DNA of 64,000 nucleotides from NCBI GenBank assembly GCA_965277055.1, contig OZ255703.1, positions 1,488,001 through 1,552,000 of the forward strand, written 5' to 3'. Positions 51,509 through 61,555 of the stretch are shown in pieces. The position numbers and the translations under genes were made by a program. A model generated the notes under the pieces. It was not told the DNA's origin, did not search any database, and saw nothing but the letters and a program-made list of their open reading frames with translations. The number at the start of each line of letters is the position of its first letter. The stretch's first letter is position 1. Origin of the DNA: CBDCHC01 sp965277055. GTDB taxonomy: Bacteria > Pseudomonadota > Gammaproteobacteria > PS1 > Pseudothioglobaceae.

Positions 51509-53794
51509 ATGATCCGTTCTATTATTAAATATAAGTATCTTGGGTTATTCGCACCTATTATTCTTGTTTTTCTGTTAGCCAATGGTACAAAATACTTAGC
51601 TTTTGGTAATGATTATCATATGTTTTTTGCTGATGATAATCCTCAACTCCTAGCATTTGATAACTTACAAGACACCTATAACAAAACTGATAGTATTGTC
51701 ATTGGGCTTCGTGATACAAAGAATGGCATATTTACTGAGCAAAATCTTAGAGCAATTATCGCTCTTACCGAAGAATCATGGCAAACGCCATATTCTTCCA
51801 GAGTAGATTCAATAGCTAATTATCAATATAGTGTTTCCACTGATGATGATATGGTTGTAGGCGATCTTGTAGATAGTGAGCTCGCAGAGCTTGATGTTGA
51901 GAGGATTAGTGCTATTGCTGTTGGTGAAGTACTCTTAAATAACCGCTTGATTACTTCAAAAAGAGACACTACTGCTATTAATATCACTCTAGAACTTCCT
52001 CGAAATGAAGCACAGGCTACTATTGCACAAGCCCAAGCAGTTGCTTTTGTGCGTGATTTGCGTAGCACTATTCAAGCAGAATATCCTCAGTTTGAAGTTT
52101 TTTTATCTGGTTTGATTATGCTAAATAATGCATTTCCAGAAGCAGGACAAGGAGATATACAAACTCTAGTGCCTTTATCATTTTTAATTGTATTTGTTTT
52201 GCTGATGGTACTTTTACGTAGTTTTTTGACAGTACTAGGGGCAACTTTTTTAATGGTATTTACTATTGTAGTGTCAATGGGGGTAGCAGGATATCTCGGC
52301 ATGCCGATTACTCCACCAATGACTTCAATTCCAGTAATTATTCTTACTATTAGTGTAGCAAGCTCTGTACATATAATGCTAACTTTTATTAAATATATGC
52401 GTAGCGGCATGAATAAAGAAGAGGCGTTAATACAGAGTTATAATAGTAATATAAAAGCGGTTTTTATTGCAAGTATTACTACTGCATTAGGGTTTTTAGG
52501 CTTAAATTTTTCTGAAGTACCACCTTTTCATGATTTGGGTAATATAGCAGCTATTGGTACATTGTTTTCGTTATTTTTGATCAGTATTTGGTTGCCAAGT
52601 TGGATTATGGTGATGCCTATTCGTATAAAAAAACATACATTTTCCTCTTCTACGGTAAGTCTTGTAGGTGAGTTTGTTATTGCTCACACGAACAAAGTGC
52701 TCGTCACCTCTGGAGCAGTAGCAATCGTGCTAATTAGTTTAATTCCGCAGAATGAAATTGATGATAATTTTGTTGAATATTTTGATGAACGAGTAGAATT
52801 TAGAACAGATGCTGATAAGGTAGATGCGTACCTCACAGGTATTGGTTCTATTGATTATTCGTTTGAGAGTAAAGAAGAAAATGGTATTAATAATCCAGCA
52901 TTTTTACAAGATGTAGATAAATTCGTCTCATGGGTACGTACTTTACCTGAGGTGAATAATGTAAGCACACTTACAGATATTGTCAAACGCCTAAATAAAA
53001 ACATGCATGGTGATGATGAGTCGTATTACACTCTACCAGAGCATCGAGATTTGAGTGCACAGTATTTATTACTGTATGAAATGAGTTTGCCGTATGGACT
53101 TGATTTAAATAATCAGATTAATACTGATAAATCAGCAATCAGAGTTTCTGTTAATTTGAAAAATACCAGCTCTAAGGGCTATATTACTCTCAGTGAAAAA
53201 ATAGACGCTTGGTTATTAGAGCATACGCCACAAATTCACACCGAAGGTGCTTCGCCCTCTATTATGTTTGCACATATTGGTAAACGCAATGTGAATGCAA
53301 TGTTGGTAGGTACTGTGATTACTTTAATTGGAATTTCATTATTATTAATATTTTTCTTGGGCTCAGTAAAAATTGGACTTATCTCTTTTATTCCTAATCT
53401 GATTCCTGCCGCTATGGCATTTGGCTTATGGTCACTCACTGATGGCACTATTACTATGGCACTTTCGGTGGTATCCTCTATTACTCTTGGAATTATTGTT
53501 GATGACACGGTACACTTTTTGGCACAGTTTAATCATGCTTTGAAAAAACTCGGCAAAAATGCTAAAGATAGTGTGCGATACGCCTTTGAACATGTAGGAA
53601 ATGCACTCGTAGTTTCTAGTATTGCCCTGAGTGCTGGATTTATGGTATTGATGTATTCTGTGTTTAAAATTAATTCTGCTATGGGCGAATTAACTACGTA
53701 TATTATTATTATCGCCTTAGTTATGGACTTACTGCTCTTACCAGCAGTCTTATTAAAACTCTATGCTAATCACCAACCTAAGGAGCAATCATGA
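51509..53794 (+). CDS. RND-superfamily (MMPL-type) exporter
   Basis: A 761-residue protein with two repeats of one helix, a large periplasmic domain and five helices, as in MMPL/HpnN-type exporters. Characteristic parts are VIILTISVASSVHIMLTFIK, ITTALGFLGLNFSEVPPF and LGIIVDDTVHFLAQFNHALK (with the paired Asp of the proton path). There is no membrane-fusion partner. It overlaps by 4 nt a LolA-like periplasmic protein gene, which is followed by an outer-membrane protein gene; the trio probably moves a lipid or hydrophobic compound across the envelope. Confidence 0.88.
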   Translation: MIRSIIKYKYLGLFAPIILVFLLANGTKYLAFGNDYHMFFADDNPQLLAFDNLQDTYNKTDSIVIGLRDTKNGIFTEQNLRAIIALTEESWQTPYSSRVDSIANYQYSVSTDDDMVVGDLVDSELAELDVERISAIAVGEVLLNNRLITSKRDTTAINITLELPRNEAQATIAQAQAVAFVRDLRSTIQAEYPQFEVFLSGLIMLNNAFPEAGQGDIQTLVPLSFLIVFVLLMVLLRSFLTVLGATFLMVFTIVVSMGVAGYLGMPITPPMTSIPVIILTISVASSVHIMLTFIKYMRSGMNKEEALIQSYNSNIKAVFIASITTALGFLGLNFSEVPPFHDLGNIAAIGTLFSLFLISIWLPSWIMVMPIRIKKHTFSSSTVSLVGEFVIAHTNKVLVTSGAVAIVLISLIPQNEIDDNFVEYFDERVEFRTDADKVDAYLTGIGSIDYSFESKEENGINNPAFLQDVDKFVSWVRTLPEVNNVSTLTDIVKRLNKNMHGDDESYYTLPEHRDLSAQYLLLYEMSLPYGLDLNNQINTDKSAIRVSVNLKNTSSKGYITLSEKIDAWLLEHTPQIHTEGASPSIMFAHIGKRNVNAMLVGTVITLIGISLLLIFFLGSVKIGLISFIPNLIPAAMAFGLWSLTDGTITMALSVVSSITLGIIVDDTVHFLAQFNHALKKLGKNAKDSVRYAFEHVGNALVVSSIALSAGFMVLMYSVFKINSAMGELTTYIIIIALVMDLLLLPAVLLKLYANHQPKEQS

Positions 53795-54564
53795 TTAAAC
53801 TTTTCACTTTTTTTATACTTGTTTTTAGTTCGTTTGCGTTTGCAGATGACCCCGCAAAAGGGCTAGCAATTGCTACTGAAGTTGATGCTAGAGATACAGG
53901 TTGGATGGATTCCTCTGTCACCATGAATATGACGCTTATTGACCGCAAAGGTCGTGAATCCACTAGAGAAATTAAAAGTAAAACATTAGAAGTGCTTGAT
54001 GATGGTGATAAATCTTTAAGTCTCTTTGAGTCTCCACGTGATGTTAAAGGGACGGCAATGCTCACGTTTTCTCATAGGCTTGATGCTGATGAGCAGTGGC
54101 TGTATTTGCCTGCATTAAAGCGGGTAAAGCGAATCTCTTCACGTAATAAATCTGGTCCGTTCATGGGGAGTGAATTTGCTTATGAAGATATTTCCTCTCA
54201 AGAGGTTGAGAAATTTGCCCACACCTATTTACGCGATGATGTAGTTGGAGAGACTGCAGTATTTGTGACTCAACGAGTACCAAAATATAAATTTAGTGGT
54301 TATACCAAACAAATTGCTTATATTGATAAAGAGCGTTATATTCCTGTAAAAATTGAATATTATGATCGTAAGGATGCGTTACTAAAAACCTTAGTGATGA
54401 GTGACTATCAGCAATACTTGGGTAAATATTGGCGAGCAGGTACGCTAACCATGACTAATCATCAAAATGGTAAAAAAACAATTCTAAATTTTGAAGGATA
54501 TGCGTTTAACACTGGACTTACCGATAATGACTTTAAATCTTCTAAACTCAAAAGACTTCGCTAA
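53791..54564 (+). CDS. LolA-like outer-membrane lipoprotein-sorting family protein
   Basis: A 257-residue periplasmic protein with a signal peptide (cleaved after AFA) and the fold-typical sequence of the LolA-like family PF17131: MDSSVTMNMTLIDRKGRES, LFESPRDVKGTAMLTFSH, DEQWLYLPALKRVKRIS and GSEFAYEDIS. Members are regularly encoded beside MMPL exporters and are thought to carry hydrophobic cargo through the periplasm. It overlaps both neighbours (4 nt and 1 nt). Confidence 0.85.
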   Translation: MIKLFTFFILVFSSFAFADDPAKGLAIATEVDARDTGWMDSSVTMNMTLIDRKGRESTREIKSKTLEVLDDGDKSLSLFESPRDVKGTAMLTFSHRLDADEQWLYLPALKRVKRISSRNKSGPFMGSEFAYEDISSQEVEKFAHTYLRDDVVGETAVFVTQRVPKYKFSGYTKQIAYIDKERYIPVKIEYYDRKDALLKTLVMSDYQQYLGKYWRAGTLTMTNHQNGKKTILNFEGYAFNTGLTDNDFKSSKLKRLR

Positions 54565-55643
54565 TGCGCACCAGTGTATTTGTTTTCGGTGTTCTGTATA
54601 GCTTCTCTGTGCTAGCAGAGCAACAAGTAACTCTAAACAATACTGCCTTTAACAATGCTTCGGCAGAACAAAGTATCAGTTTTATCTTTAAAGATACGCT
54701 TGATATAGATGATTCTTGGTATTTGATGATAGATACTGAGTTTTTTACTCATCGTGATGACACCTCGCACCTTAACCCACGAGAATTTAAACTTCAGTAT
54801 GAAGCTGATAAATATGGGATAAGTTTAGGTTATGATACGATTTTCTGGGGAGTAAGTGAGACGTACAACCCTGTTGATATATTAAATCGTAAGAATATAC
54901 TCACAGGCTATGATGGCAAAGATAAACATGGTGAACTGATGCTTTCTGGTAGTTATTTTTTTGCAGAGAGTACGTTGAGTGGCTATATACTTCCTCGGTT
55001 TGATGAGCAACAATATCTTGATATAGAGTCAGTTTCAGGCATGCAAATTCGCTCACACCATGAGGAACAAAATAATCCAACGTATGGATTGCGCTATGCA
55101 ACTACCATTGATGCAATTGATCTTGGACTGAGTTATGTTCATGGCACAAGCAGAGAACCATTCTTAATTTCTCAGGGCAATAATATATTTGATGCTCAAT
55201 ACCCCGCTATTACTCAATATGGGATAGATGCACAATATACTACAGAAACCACCTTATACAAACTTGAATATGCAAGTAGAGAGAGTAATAATACTCATGC
55301 ATATCTAGCCAATGTAGGGTTAGAATACATTTTTGTGACTGATATTGAAATAAGTGCCATACTGGAGTTAATGCGTAGTGACTTCTCAAATACCATTTAT
55401 CAAAATGATATTATGCTTGGCAGTAGATTTGATTTTGCAAATGAAAGTGGGACTGAAGGTATTATCTCACTGATATATGACAGAGATTATTCTTCTATGA
55501 TTACTACACTTTCTATGAGTAGCAGAATAGAGGAGAGTACTAAAATCGAGTTTGATGTGGCAGTATTTAATGCAGATGCAGAAGATACATTATTAAATAA
55601 TCAAAAAGATAGTGCTTCTATAACTTTGCACTATTATTTCTAA
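54564..55643 (+). CDS. putative outer-membrane beta-barrel protein
   Basis: A 359-residue protein with a signal peptide (cleaved after VLAEQ or nearby) and alternating amphipathic strands to a C-terminus ending in an aromatic (ASITLHYYF), typical of barrels. An N-terminal motif FWGVSETYNPVDILNRKN is shared with barrel proteins encoded in MMPL/LolA-like clusters (DUF1302-like). It shares its first base with the end of the preceding gene and likely provides the outer-membrane step for that exporter. Confidence 0.75.
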   Translation: MRTSVFVFGVLYSFSVLAEQQVTLNNTAFNNASAEQSISFIFKDTLDIDDSWYLMIDTEFFTHRDDTSHLNPREFKLQYEADKYGISLGYDTIFWGVSETYNPVDILNRKNILTGYDGKDKHGELMLSGSYFFAESTLSGYILPRFDEQQYLDIESVSGMQIRSHHEEQNNPTYGLRYATTIDAIDLGLSYVHGTSREPFLISQGNNIFDAQYPAITQYGIDAQYTTETTLYKLEYASRESNNTHAYLANVGLEYIFVTDIEISAILELMRSDFSNTIYQNDIMLGSRFDFANESGTEGIISLIYDRDYSSMITTLSMSSRIEESTKIEFDVAVFNADAEDTLLNNQKDSASITLHYYF

Positions 55644-55749
55644 TGATAAAGTAAATATTCACTATTTGAAATTAGTATAATATTCGTGGGTATTCTTTTG
55701 ATGAAAATATTATAATTTCATCCATTAAAATTTTATTCCTAAATTTCAT

Positions 55750-56343
55750 TTGAACACTGTAGTTAATTCAAACGTCAAACGTAAATTCTATATGGCACTT
55801 ATTGGTGTGCTGTGGATGCTATATTTAGCTATTCATTCTGTGAGTAGTTTAAGTTATTTTCTCGGAGATCCAGTATTTAATGCTGTATATGAGTGGTTTA
55901 ATGCTGGAATATTTTGGCGTTTTATTGTACCTACTCTGTTGGTATTGTCTCTAGCTTATCATATTGTGGTAGCTGCTACTAAACAACTGCAAAATATCGG
56001 CAAACAGCCTAAATATCATAAACCTTATCCTAAAGCGATTCCACGGGTTATTCCATGGGCTGGAGTTTCTTTGGTGGTTGTTTTTCTCATTGTGCATATT
56101 ATCCAAATGTGGAATATTAATCTAGCAGATGCATATAATGGAATCAATATATTATTTCAAAATGAATTGATGGTTGCAGGTTATATAATTGCTACTATTA
56201 CCATTCTTTTTCATATACAACACGGTCTGCATAATGTTAGCCAAACGTTTGCGAGAAGGACTAAAGCCCCTGTAATACTTGTACTCATGGTTATTGGTTC
56301 AGGGTTTATAAGCATTCCTTTGTATAGTTATTTCACCTATTAA
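55750..56343 (+). CDS. sdhC: succinate dehydrogenase/fumarate reductase cytochrome b (type B)
   Basis: A 197-residue, five-helix di-haem cytochrome b of the b558 family. Histidine-bearing helices include MLYLAIHSVSSLSYF, LSLAYHIVVAA, VFLIVHIIQMW and LFHIQHGLHNV. A single fused anchor of this kind characterises type-B enzymes (Bacteroidetes, Epsilonproteobacteria, Bacillus), not the SdhC plus SdhD pair of most gammaproteobacteria. The start seems to be a TTG at 55750; the ATG at 55792 would cut into the first helix. sdhA begins 1 nt later. Confidence 0.85.
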   Translation: MNTVVNSNVKRKFYMALIGVLWMLYLAIHSVSSLSYFLGDPVFNAVYEWFNAGIFWRFIVPTLLVLSLAYHIVVAATKQLQNIGKQPKYHKPYPKAIPRVIPWAGVSLVVVFLIVHIIQMWNINLADAYNGINILFQNELMVAGYIIATITILFHIQHGLHNVSQTFARRTKAPVILVLMVIGSGFISIPLYSYFTY

Positions 56344-56344
56344 A

Positions 56345-58282
56345 ATGAGTAATTCTATTCCACACAATCAAGTACCACAGGGCGAACTCAAAGATCGTTG
56401 GCAGCAGCACCAATTTGCCTTAAAACGCATTGCTCCACAGAATCGCCATAATTACAAAATTATTGTCGTAGGTACTGGACTTGCTGGGGCATCACTTTCT
56501 GCCTCATTAGGCGAAATGGGATATAAGGTAGAAACATTTTGTTACCAAGACTCTCCAAGAAGAGCACATTCTATTGCAGCGCAAGGCGGGATAAACTCTA
56601 CGAAAAACTATCAAAATGATGCTGATAGCGTCTGGCGCTTGTTTTATGATACGATTAAAGGTGGAGATTTTAGAGCCAGAGAATCTAATGTGTATAGACT
56701 AGCAGAAATTAGTGGTAGTATTATTGACCAAGCGGTCGCTCAAGGTGTGCCTTTTGCTAGAGAATATAGTGGGCTTCTTGCTAATAGATCATTTGGCGGA
56801 GCACAAGTATCTCGTACCTTTTATGCGAAAGGACAAACGGGTCAGCAATTACTGCTTGGTGCATATCAAGCAATGAGTAGACAAATTCAAGCAGGGACAA
56901 TTACCCACCATTCTAAATGTGAAATGCTAGAAGTCATTATGGACCAAGGTCAAGCAAAAGGCATTGTAGCAAGAAATCTTATTACTGGTGAATTGAGTTC
57001 GCATACTGCTCATTGTGTAGTGCTAGCTACTGGTGGCTATGGTAATGTATATTATTTATCTACTAATGCTAAGGGTTGTAATACCTCGGCTATTTTCCGT
57101 GCACATCAACATGGGGCATTATTTGCTAATCCGAGTTTCGCTCAGGTGCACCCGACCTGTATTCCGAAAAGTTCCCATGCACAGTCTAAACTTACACTGA
57201 TGAGTGAGTCCCTTAGAAATGATGGGCGTATTTGGGTACCTGCAAATATAGCAGATGTGACTAAAGACCCAAGTGATATTCCAGAAGAAGATAGAGATTA
57301 TTTCTTGGAGCGTATGTACCCAGCATTTGCGAATTTGGTACCACGAGATATTGCTTCACGTGCAGTGAAGAAAATGTGTGACCTTGGACACGGTGTAGGT
57401 CAACTAGTAGAGGGTAGAAGAGATGGCGTATATTTAGATTTTTCTGCCGCTATTAATAGACTAGGAAAAGACTATATTGCAGAAAAATACGGTAATTTAT
57501 TTGATATGTATCAGCGTATTAGTGGTGATAATCCGTATGAAACACCAATGAAAATTTACCCTGCTATTCATTACACCATGGGTGGACTCTGGGTAGATTA
57601 TAATCTTATGACCTCAATAAACGGCTTATTTGCTATAGGCGAGGCAAACTTTTCAGACCATGGTGCGAATCGTCTCGGGGCATCTGCTCTGATGCAAGGT
57701 CTTGCTGATGGGTATTTTGTCGCCCCGCACACGGTGACTAATTATTTAGCCACTCAAAACACTGAGATATTAAGTGCAGATAGTGAACCTGTGGTTTCTG
57801 CCCTAGAAAGAGCACAAGCCAAAATTGCTAGACTGATGCATAGCCCAAACCCAACACACAGTCCAAGTTACTTTCATAAAAAAATTGGACAAATTATCTG
57901 GGATGAGTGCGGTCTGGCGCGTAATGCTGCTGGACTATCACAGGCTATCACAGATATTGATGCCTTAGAAGAAGAATTTTGGCAGACTATTAAAGTGACT
58001 GGTGCCGATGAAGATATTAATCAAACTTTAGAACATGCGGGGAGAGTAGCTGATTTTATTGCATTAGGTCGCTTGATGTGCCAGGATGCTTTGCATAGAG
58101 AGGAGTCATGTGGTTGTCATGCGAGAGATGAACATCTTAGTGAAGGCGGAGAGGCAAAACGTAATGACCAAGAGTATTCTTTTGTATCAGCATGGGAATA
58201 TCGTGATGATGCTGAGGCAATATTACATAAAGAAATACTAAACTTTGAATTTGTAGAACCTACAGAAAGGAATTATAAATAA
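56345..58282 (+). CDS. sdhA: succinate dehydrogenase/fumarate reductase flavoprotein (type B)
   Basis: A 645-residue FAD subunit with VVGTGLAGASLSASLGEMGY at the FAD site, the covalent-flavin His in RRAHSIAAQGGIN, the substrate-side HPTCIPKS, and GANRLGASALMQGLADGYF. Length and segments such as YPAIHYTMGGLWVDYN match type-B enzymes. It oxidises succinate or reduces fumarate at the inner membrane, together with the cytochrome b and SdhB encoded on either side. Confidence 0.95.
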   Translation: MSNSIPHNQVPQGELKDRWQQHQFALKRIAPQNRHNYKIIVVGTGLAGASLSASLGEMGYKVETFCYQDSPRRAHSIAAQGGINSTKNYQNDADSVWRLFYDTIKGGDFRARESNVYRLAEISGSIIDQAVAQGVPFAREYSGLLANRSFGGAQVSRTFYAKGQTGQQLLLGAYQAMSRQIQAGTITHHSKCEMLEVIMDQGQAKGIVARNLITGELSSHTAHCVVLATGGYGNVYYLSTNAKGCNTSAIFRAHQHGALFANPSFAQVHPTCIPKSSHAQSKLTLMSESLRNDGRIWVPANIADVTKDPSDIPEEDRDYFLERMYPAFANLVPRDIASRAVKKMCDLGHGVGQLVEGRRDGVYLDFSAAINRLGKDYIAEKYGNLFDMYQRISGDNPYETPMKIYPAIHYTMGGLWVDYNLMTSINGLFAIGEANFSDHGANRLGASALMQGLADGYFVAPHTVTNYLATQNTEILSADSEPVVSALERAQAKIARLMHSPNPTHSPSYFHKKIGQIIWDECGLARNAAGLSQAITDIDALEEEFWQTIKVTGADEDINQTLEHAGRVADFIALGRLMCQDALHREESCGCHARDEHLSEGGEAKRNDQEYSFVSAWEYRDDAEAILHKEILNFEFVEPTERNYK

Positions 58283-59019
58283 TGGACTTTATCTTACATA
58301 TTTGGCGTCAAGCACAAGGTGCACCTAATGGAGCATTTAAGACCTATCAACTGAGTAATATTAGTGCAGATGATTCTTTTTTAGAAATGCTTGATGTGCT
58401 TAATGAGCAACTTATTGCTGCAGGTGAGGAAAGCATTGCTTTTGATTTTGATTGCCGTGAAGGCATTTGTGGTTCATGCGGGTTGGTCATAAATGGTCAT
58501 CCTCACGGGAAGCAAGAGCTGACCACTACCTGTCAGTTGTATATGCGCGAATATAAAGAGGAAACTGAGCTATGGATTGAACCATTTCGTTCAAGTGCCA
58601 TGCCTGTTGTCAAAGACTTAGTTGTAGATCGCACTGCCATGGATAGTATTATTAGAGCTGGTGGATATGTCAGTGTAGGTACAGGTAATGCACCAGATGC
58701 GAGCAGTATGCTGGTAGCTAAAGAAGATGCTGACGTGGCATTTGCTGCTGCAGCGTGTATTGGTTGTGGAGCATGTATTGCTGTTTGTCCAAACTCTTCA
58801 GCAACCTTATTTTTAGCTGCAAAAGTCACACATCTTAACCATTTACCACAAGGGCAAGTAGAAAATACCAGTAGAGTAAATGCTATGCTTGGTGCTATGG
58901 ATGAAAATGGCTTTGGCAGTTGCTCTAATCACAAACACTGTGCTGAAGTGTGCCCTAAAAATATTTCATTGGACACCATTAAAACCCTCAATTCCTCTGT
59001 GATAGAGCAGATTATCTAA
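58282..59019 (+). CDS. sdhB: succinate dehydrogenase/fumarate reductase iron-sulfur subunit (type B)
   Basis: A 245-residue subunit. It has the 2Fe-2S site CREGICGSCGLV and further cluster ligands in CIGCGACIAVCPN and CSNHKHCAEVCPKN. It relays electrons from FAD to the haems of the cytochrome b. It overlaps the last base of sdhA and is convergent with ssb (17 nt gap). Confidence 0.95.
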   Translation: MDFILHIWRQAQGAPNGAFKTYQLSNISADDSFLEMLDVLNEQLIAAGEESIAFDFDCREGICGSCGLVINGHPHGKQELTTTCQLYMREYKEETELWIEPFRSSAMPVVKDLVVDRTAMDSIIRAGGYVSVGTGNAPDASSMLVAKEDADVAFAAAACIGCGACIAVCPNSSATLFLAAKVTHLNHLPQGQVENTSRVNAMLGAMDENGFGSCSNHKHCAEVCPKNISLDTIKTLNSSVIEQII

Positions 59020-59036
59020 TAGATATTTAGATATTC

Positions 59037-59507
59037 CTAAAACGGAATATCATCATCATTAAAACTACTCACATCAGTGACAGGTGTCACAGTACTTCCC
59101 ATGTCCGCGGAATCAGCGGGTGATGCACTTGGTGTATTATTCATTCCAGATTGTCCAGCATTACCTTTGCTATCAAGCATTTGCATACTACCGCCGTAGC
59201 CACTTACTACTACTTCTGTAGTATAACGCTCCATACCTTGCTTGTCTTGGTATTTGCGTGTTTGCAGTTTGCCCTCAATATATACTTGTGAGCCTTTACT
59301 GAGGTATTGGTTGGCAATTTCTGCTAATTTACCAAATAACACCACACGGTGCCACTCGGTTTTTTCTTGGCGTTGTCCTTGTCTATCTGTCCAGTTCTCG
59401 CTCGTTGCAAGGCTTAAGTTTGCTACTGCATCATTTGAACTGGTGTATTTAAGTTCGATATCTTGACCTAAGCGCCCCACTAAAATTACTTTGTTAATTC
59501 CTGCCAT
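59037..59507 (-). CDS. ssb: single-stranded DNA-binding protein
   Basis: A 156-residue SSB with the OB fold (AGINKVILVGRLGQDIELKY, EKTEWHRVVLFGKLAEIAN, GSQVYIEGKLQTRKY), a disordered Gly/Ser/Pro linker, and the protein-interaction tail ending DDDIPF. It coats ssDNA and recruits RecO, PriA and others. It overlaps the end of the MFS gene by 22 nt, an order (MFS, ssb) common in gammaproteobacteria, though uvrA is not here. Confidence 0.96.
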   Translation of the reverse strand: MAGINKVILVGRLGQDIELKYTSSNDAVANLSLATSENWTDRQGQRQEKTEWHRVVLFGKLAEIANQYLSKGSQVYIEGKLQTRKYQDKQGMERYTTEVVVSGYGGSMQMLDSKGNAGQSGMNNTPSASPADSADMGSTVTPVTDVSSFNDDDIPF

Positions 59508-60634
59508 ATACTTCTCCTACTAATGATAATAAGCCAAATTCCCATCACAATGATGTTGGCGATAAAAATATTGTTTGCACCAAAAAAATATGCAATACTA
59601 CCAGCGATTATACCACCAAAAAACCCACCAAAAAACTGTGAAGTGGTATATATTCCCATCACTAATCCGCGTTTGCCCTTATGATGCTGTTCTATGTCTT
59701 TGGCTACTAGGGTTGGGGTTAAAGCCTCAATTAAGTTAAAACCAATAAAAAATAGAGTCAAGAATACTATGAGTAATAGATGAGATGAAGTACCAATCAA
59801 CAGATATTGACTTGCTACCATCGTGATAATGGCAAACTGCATAATGCGTTTAAATTGTGCATATTTTTGTGCAATGATAACGCCCGGGAGCATTAAGATA
59901 AATGAAATCACGAACATCAATAAATAACTCAGAGCAACATCCTGAGTAAGTAGAGTAGGGGCAATAATAAAGAGTGAGGTTAAGACAAAATGCAGACTAA
60001 AAATGCTCATATCAAAACTCACAAGTCTAGGAGTAAGAAGCGATAATATTGTCTGAGTTGATAATGTATATTGCATTGTTGATGGGGTATTATCTAAGCT
60101 GAGCACGAGACCAAGTGCAATTAATGCTAGCACACCAATTAAATAAAACACACCAGATAGGCCAACATTATCAGCAATAATCGGACTTATAATCATAGCA
60201 AGCATAAATGCAACTCCAACTAGTAAGCCAAAAAACGCATAGGTTTTAGCTCGCCGTTCATCAGGAATAACATCGGTGACAAATGCCATAATAACACTTG
60301 CAATTGCCCCCATACCTGCGATAAATCTGCCCATAATCACCACATACATATGATCACTCATGGCACTCATAAAGCTCCCTACTGCAAATAGTACAAGCCC
60401 AATTAGTAAGAGTGGGGTTCTGCCATATTTGTCAGACAAATAGCCAAAGGGAATTTGCAAGAGTCCTTGAGTGAGCCCATAAATACCAACTGCTACACCA
60501 ATTAAAAATTCATTAGCATATTGGTATTCGTAGCCTAAGACTGCAAACACAGGCAAAATCATAAAGAGTCCAAGCATCCTTATCATCATAATGAGCGACA
60601 TTTTGAGGATAAATTGCTGTTCTAGTGTTTTCAA
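59486..60634 (-). CDS. MFS transporter
   Basis: A 382-residue major-facilitator permease with twelve predicted helices and the motif-A loop GYLSDKYGRTPLLLIGL. It belongs to the group usually encoded beside ssb (E. coli YajR-like without the C-terminal domain). Substrate unknown; drug or metabolite export is the common guess. Its start overlaps the bamD stop by 4 nt (ATGA), and its end overlaps ssb. Confidence 0.9.
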   Translation of the reverse strand: MKTLEQQFILKMSLIMMIRMLGLFMILPVFAVLGYEYQYANEFLIGVAVGIYGLTQGLLQIPFGYLSDKYGRTPLLLIGLVLFAVGSFMSAMSDHMYVVIMGRFIAGMGAIASVIMAFVTDVIPDERRAKTYAFFGLLVGVAFMLAMIISPIIADNVGLSGVFYLIGVLALIALGLVLSLDNTPSTMQYTLSTQTILSLLTPRLVSFDMSIFSLHFVLTSLFIIAPTLLTQDVALSYLLMFVISFILMLPGVIIAQKYAQFKRIMQFAIITMVASQYLLIGTSSHLLLIVFLTLFFIGFNLIEALTPTLVAKDIEQHHKGKRGLVMGIYTTSQFFGGFFGGIIAGSIAYFFGANNIFIANIIVMGIWLIIISRRSIWQELTK

Positions 60635-61413
60635 TCTAGCGTGTAGTGAGGGGTGTACTTTGGATAAGAAGCATTAAGCACACGCTGAGCATCATTTGCA
60701 AGGTCTGTTTGTCCGAGTAATGTATAGTTATGAACCATTAGGTGAAGTGCAGCTGGCACACTTGGGGTATTATCGTAGTTTTCAATAATATATTTACAGC
60801 GGTTGACTGCCGAAATATATGCTTCTTTATTGGTATAAAAGATTGCAATACTCAGTTCATTACGAGCTAGAATATTTTTGAGACGAATAATGTCTGTTTT
60901 TGCTTCATTCGTGTATTTGCTATTCGGGAATTTTTCGATTAACTGGATGTAATATCTTAATGCATCTTCAACACTATCAATATCGCGTGATGCTCTATCA
61001 GTTAAGTTTAGCTCATCAAATAACGATTTAGATTTATCCGCCGATACTACCCCACGTAGGTAGTAAGCATAATCAACAGAAGGGTGGGTAGGATGTAAGC
61101 GAATAAATTCTTCAATGCTTGCAAGCGAAGCATTGTGACGTCCTGCTTTGTAGAGCACATATGGGATTTCAATTTTTGCTTGTAGAGCATATTTAGAAGT
61201 AGGGTACCGTGCTAGAATTTGCCCTAAGGTTTTGACTGAGTTATCAGTTTCTAAATTTGAGGCTTCATTTTGTGCACGTTCATATAAGTCTTTAGGTGAA
61301 AGACCTTTGTATTCATCTACTTCTACTTCTTGAAAGAGGCTGCAAGATGAAAGCACCAATACACTCAAACATACTAACCAAGTAGTGAAAATTAATCTCA
61401 TAGCAATATGCAC
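60631..61413 (-). CDS. bamD: outer-membrane assembly lipoprotein BamD
   Basis: A 260-residue TPR lipoprotein. The lipobox is LSSC, with the acylated Cys at residue 24 (20 if the second Met is the start); TPR helices follow (LSPKDLYERAQNEASN, GRHNASLASIEEFIRLHPTHP, ALRYYIQLIEKFPNSKYTNE). BamD is the essential BamA partner that inserts beta-barrels in the outer membrane. It diverges from secA and heads the bamD-MFS-ssb unit. Confidence 0.93.
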   Translation of the reverse strand: MHIAMRLIFTTWLVCLSVLVLSSCSLFQEVEVDEYKGLSPKDLYERAQNEASNLETDNSVKTLGQILARYPTSKYALQAKIEIPYVLYKAGRHNASLASIEEFIRLHPTHPSVDYAYYLRGVVSADKSKSLFDELNLTDRASRDIDSVEDALRYYIQLIEKFPNSKYTNEAKTDIIRLKNILARNELSIAIFYTNKEAYISAVNRCKYIIENYDNTPSVPAALHLMVHNYTLLGQTDLANDAQRVLNASYPKYTPHYTLD

Positions 61414-61522
61414 AATTAAAAAATCAATTTTATCAAAATATCGTGACTTGTCGCTTGAAAATATGTGTTGATGAGCATATATTCTCTATTAGCGTATCAT
61501 CCATGAGTACTACTAATTTTGA

Positions 61523-61528
61523 TATAAT
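61523..61528 (+). promoter_or_regulatory. probable -10 box of secA
   Basis: TATAAT lies 27 nt upstream of the secA ATG in the 142-nt bamD-secA intergenic region. No good -35 hexamer is found at the standard distance. Confidence 0.45.
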
Positions 61529-61555
61529 ATTTAGGTTTTATTTTGTAGAGATTAC

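Noticed and set aside
54901..55101. Minus-strand ORFs inside large genes such as this one
   Set aside because: They lie antisense to well-supported genes and have no family features.
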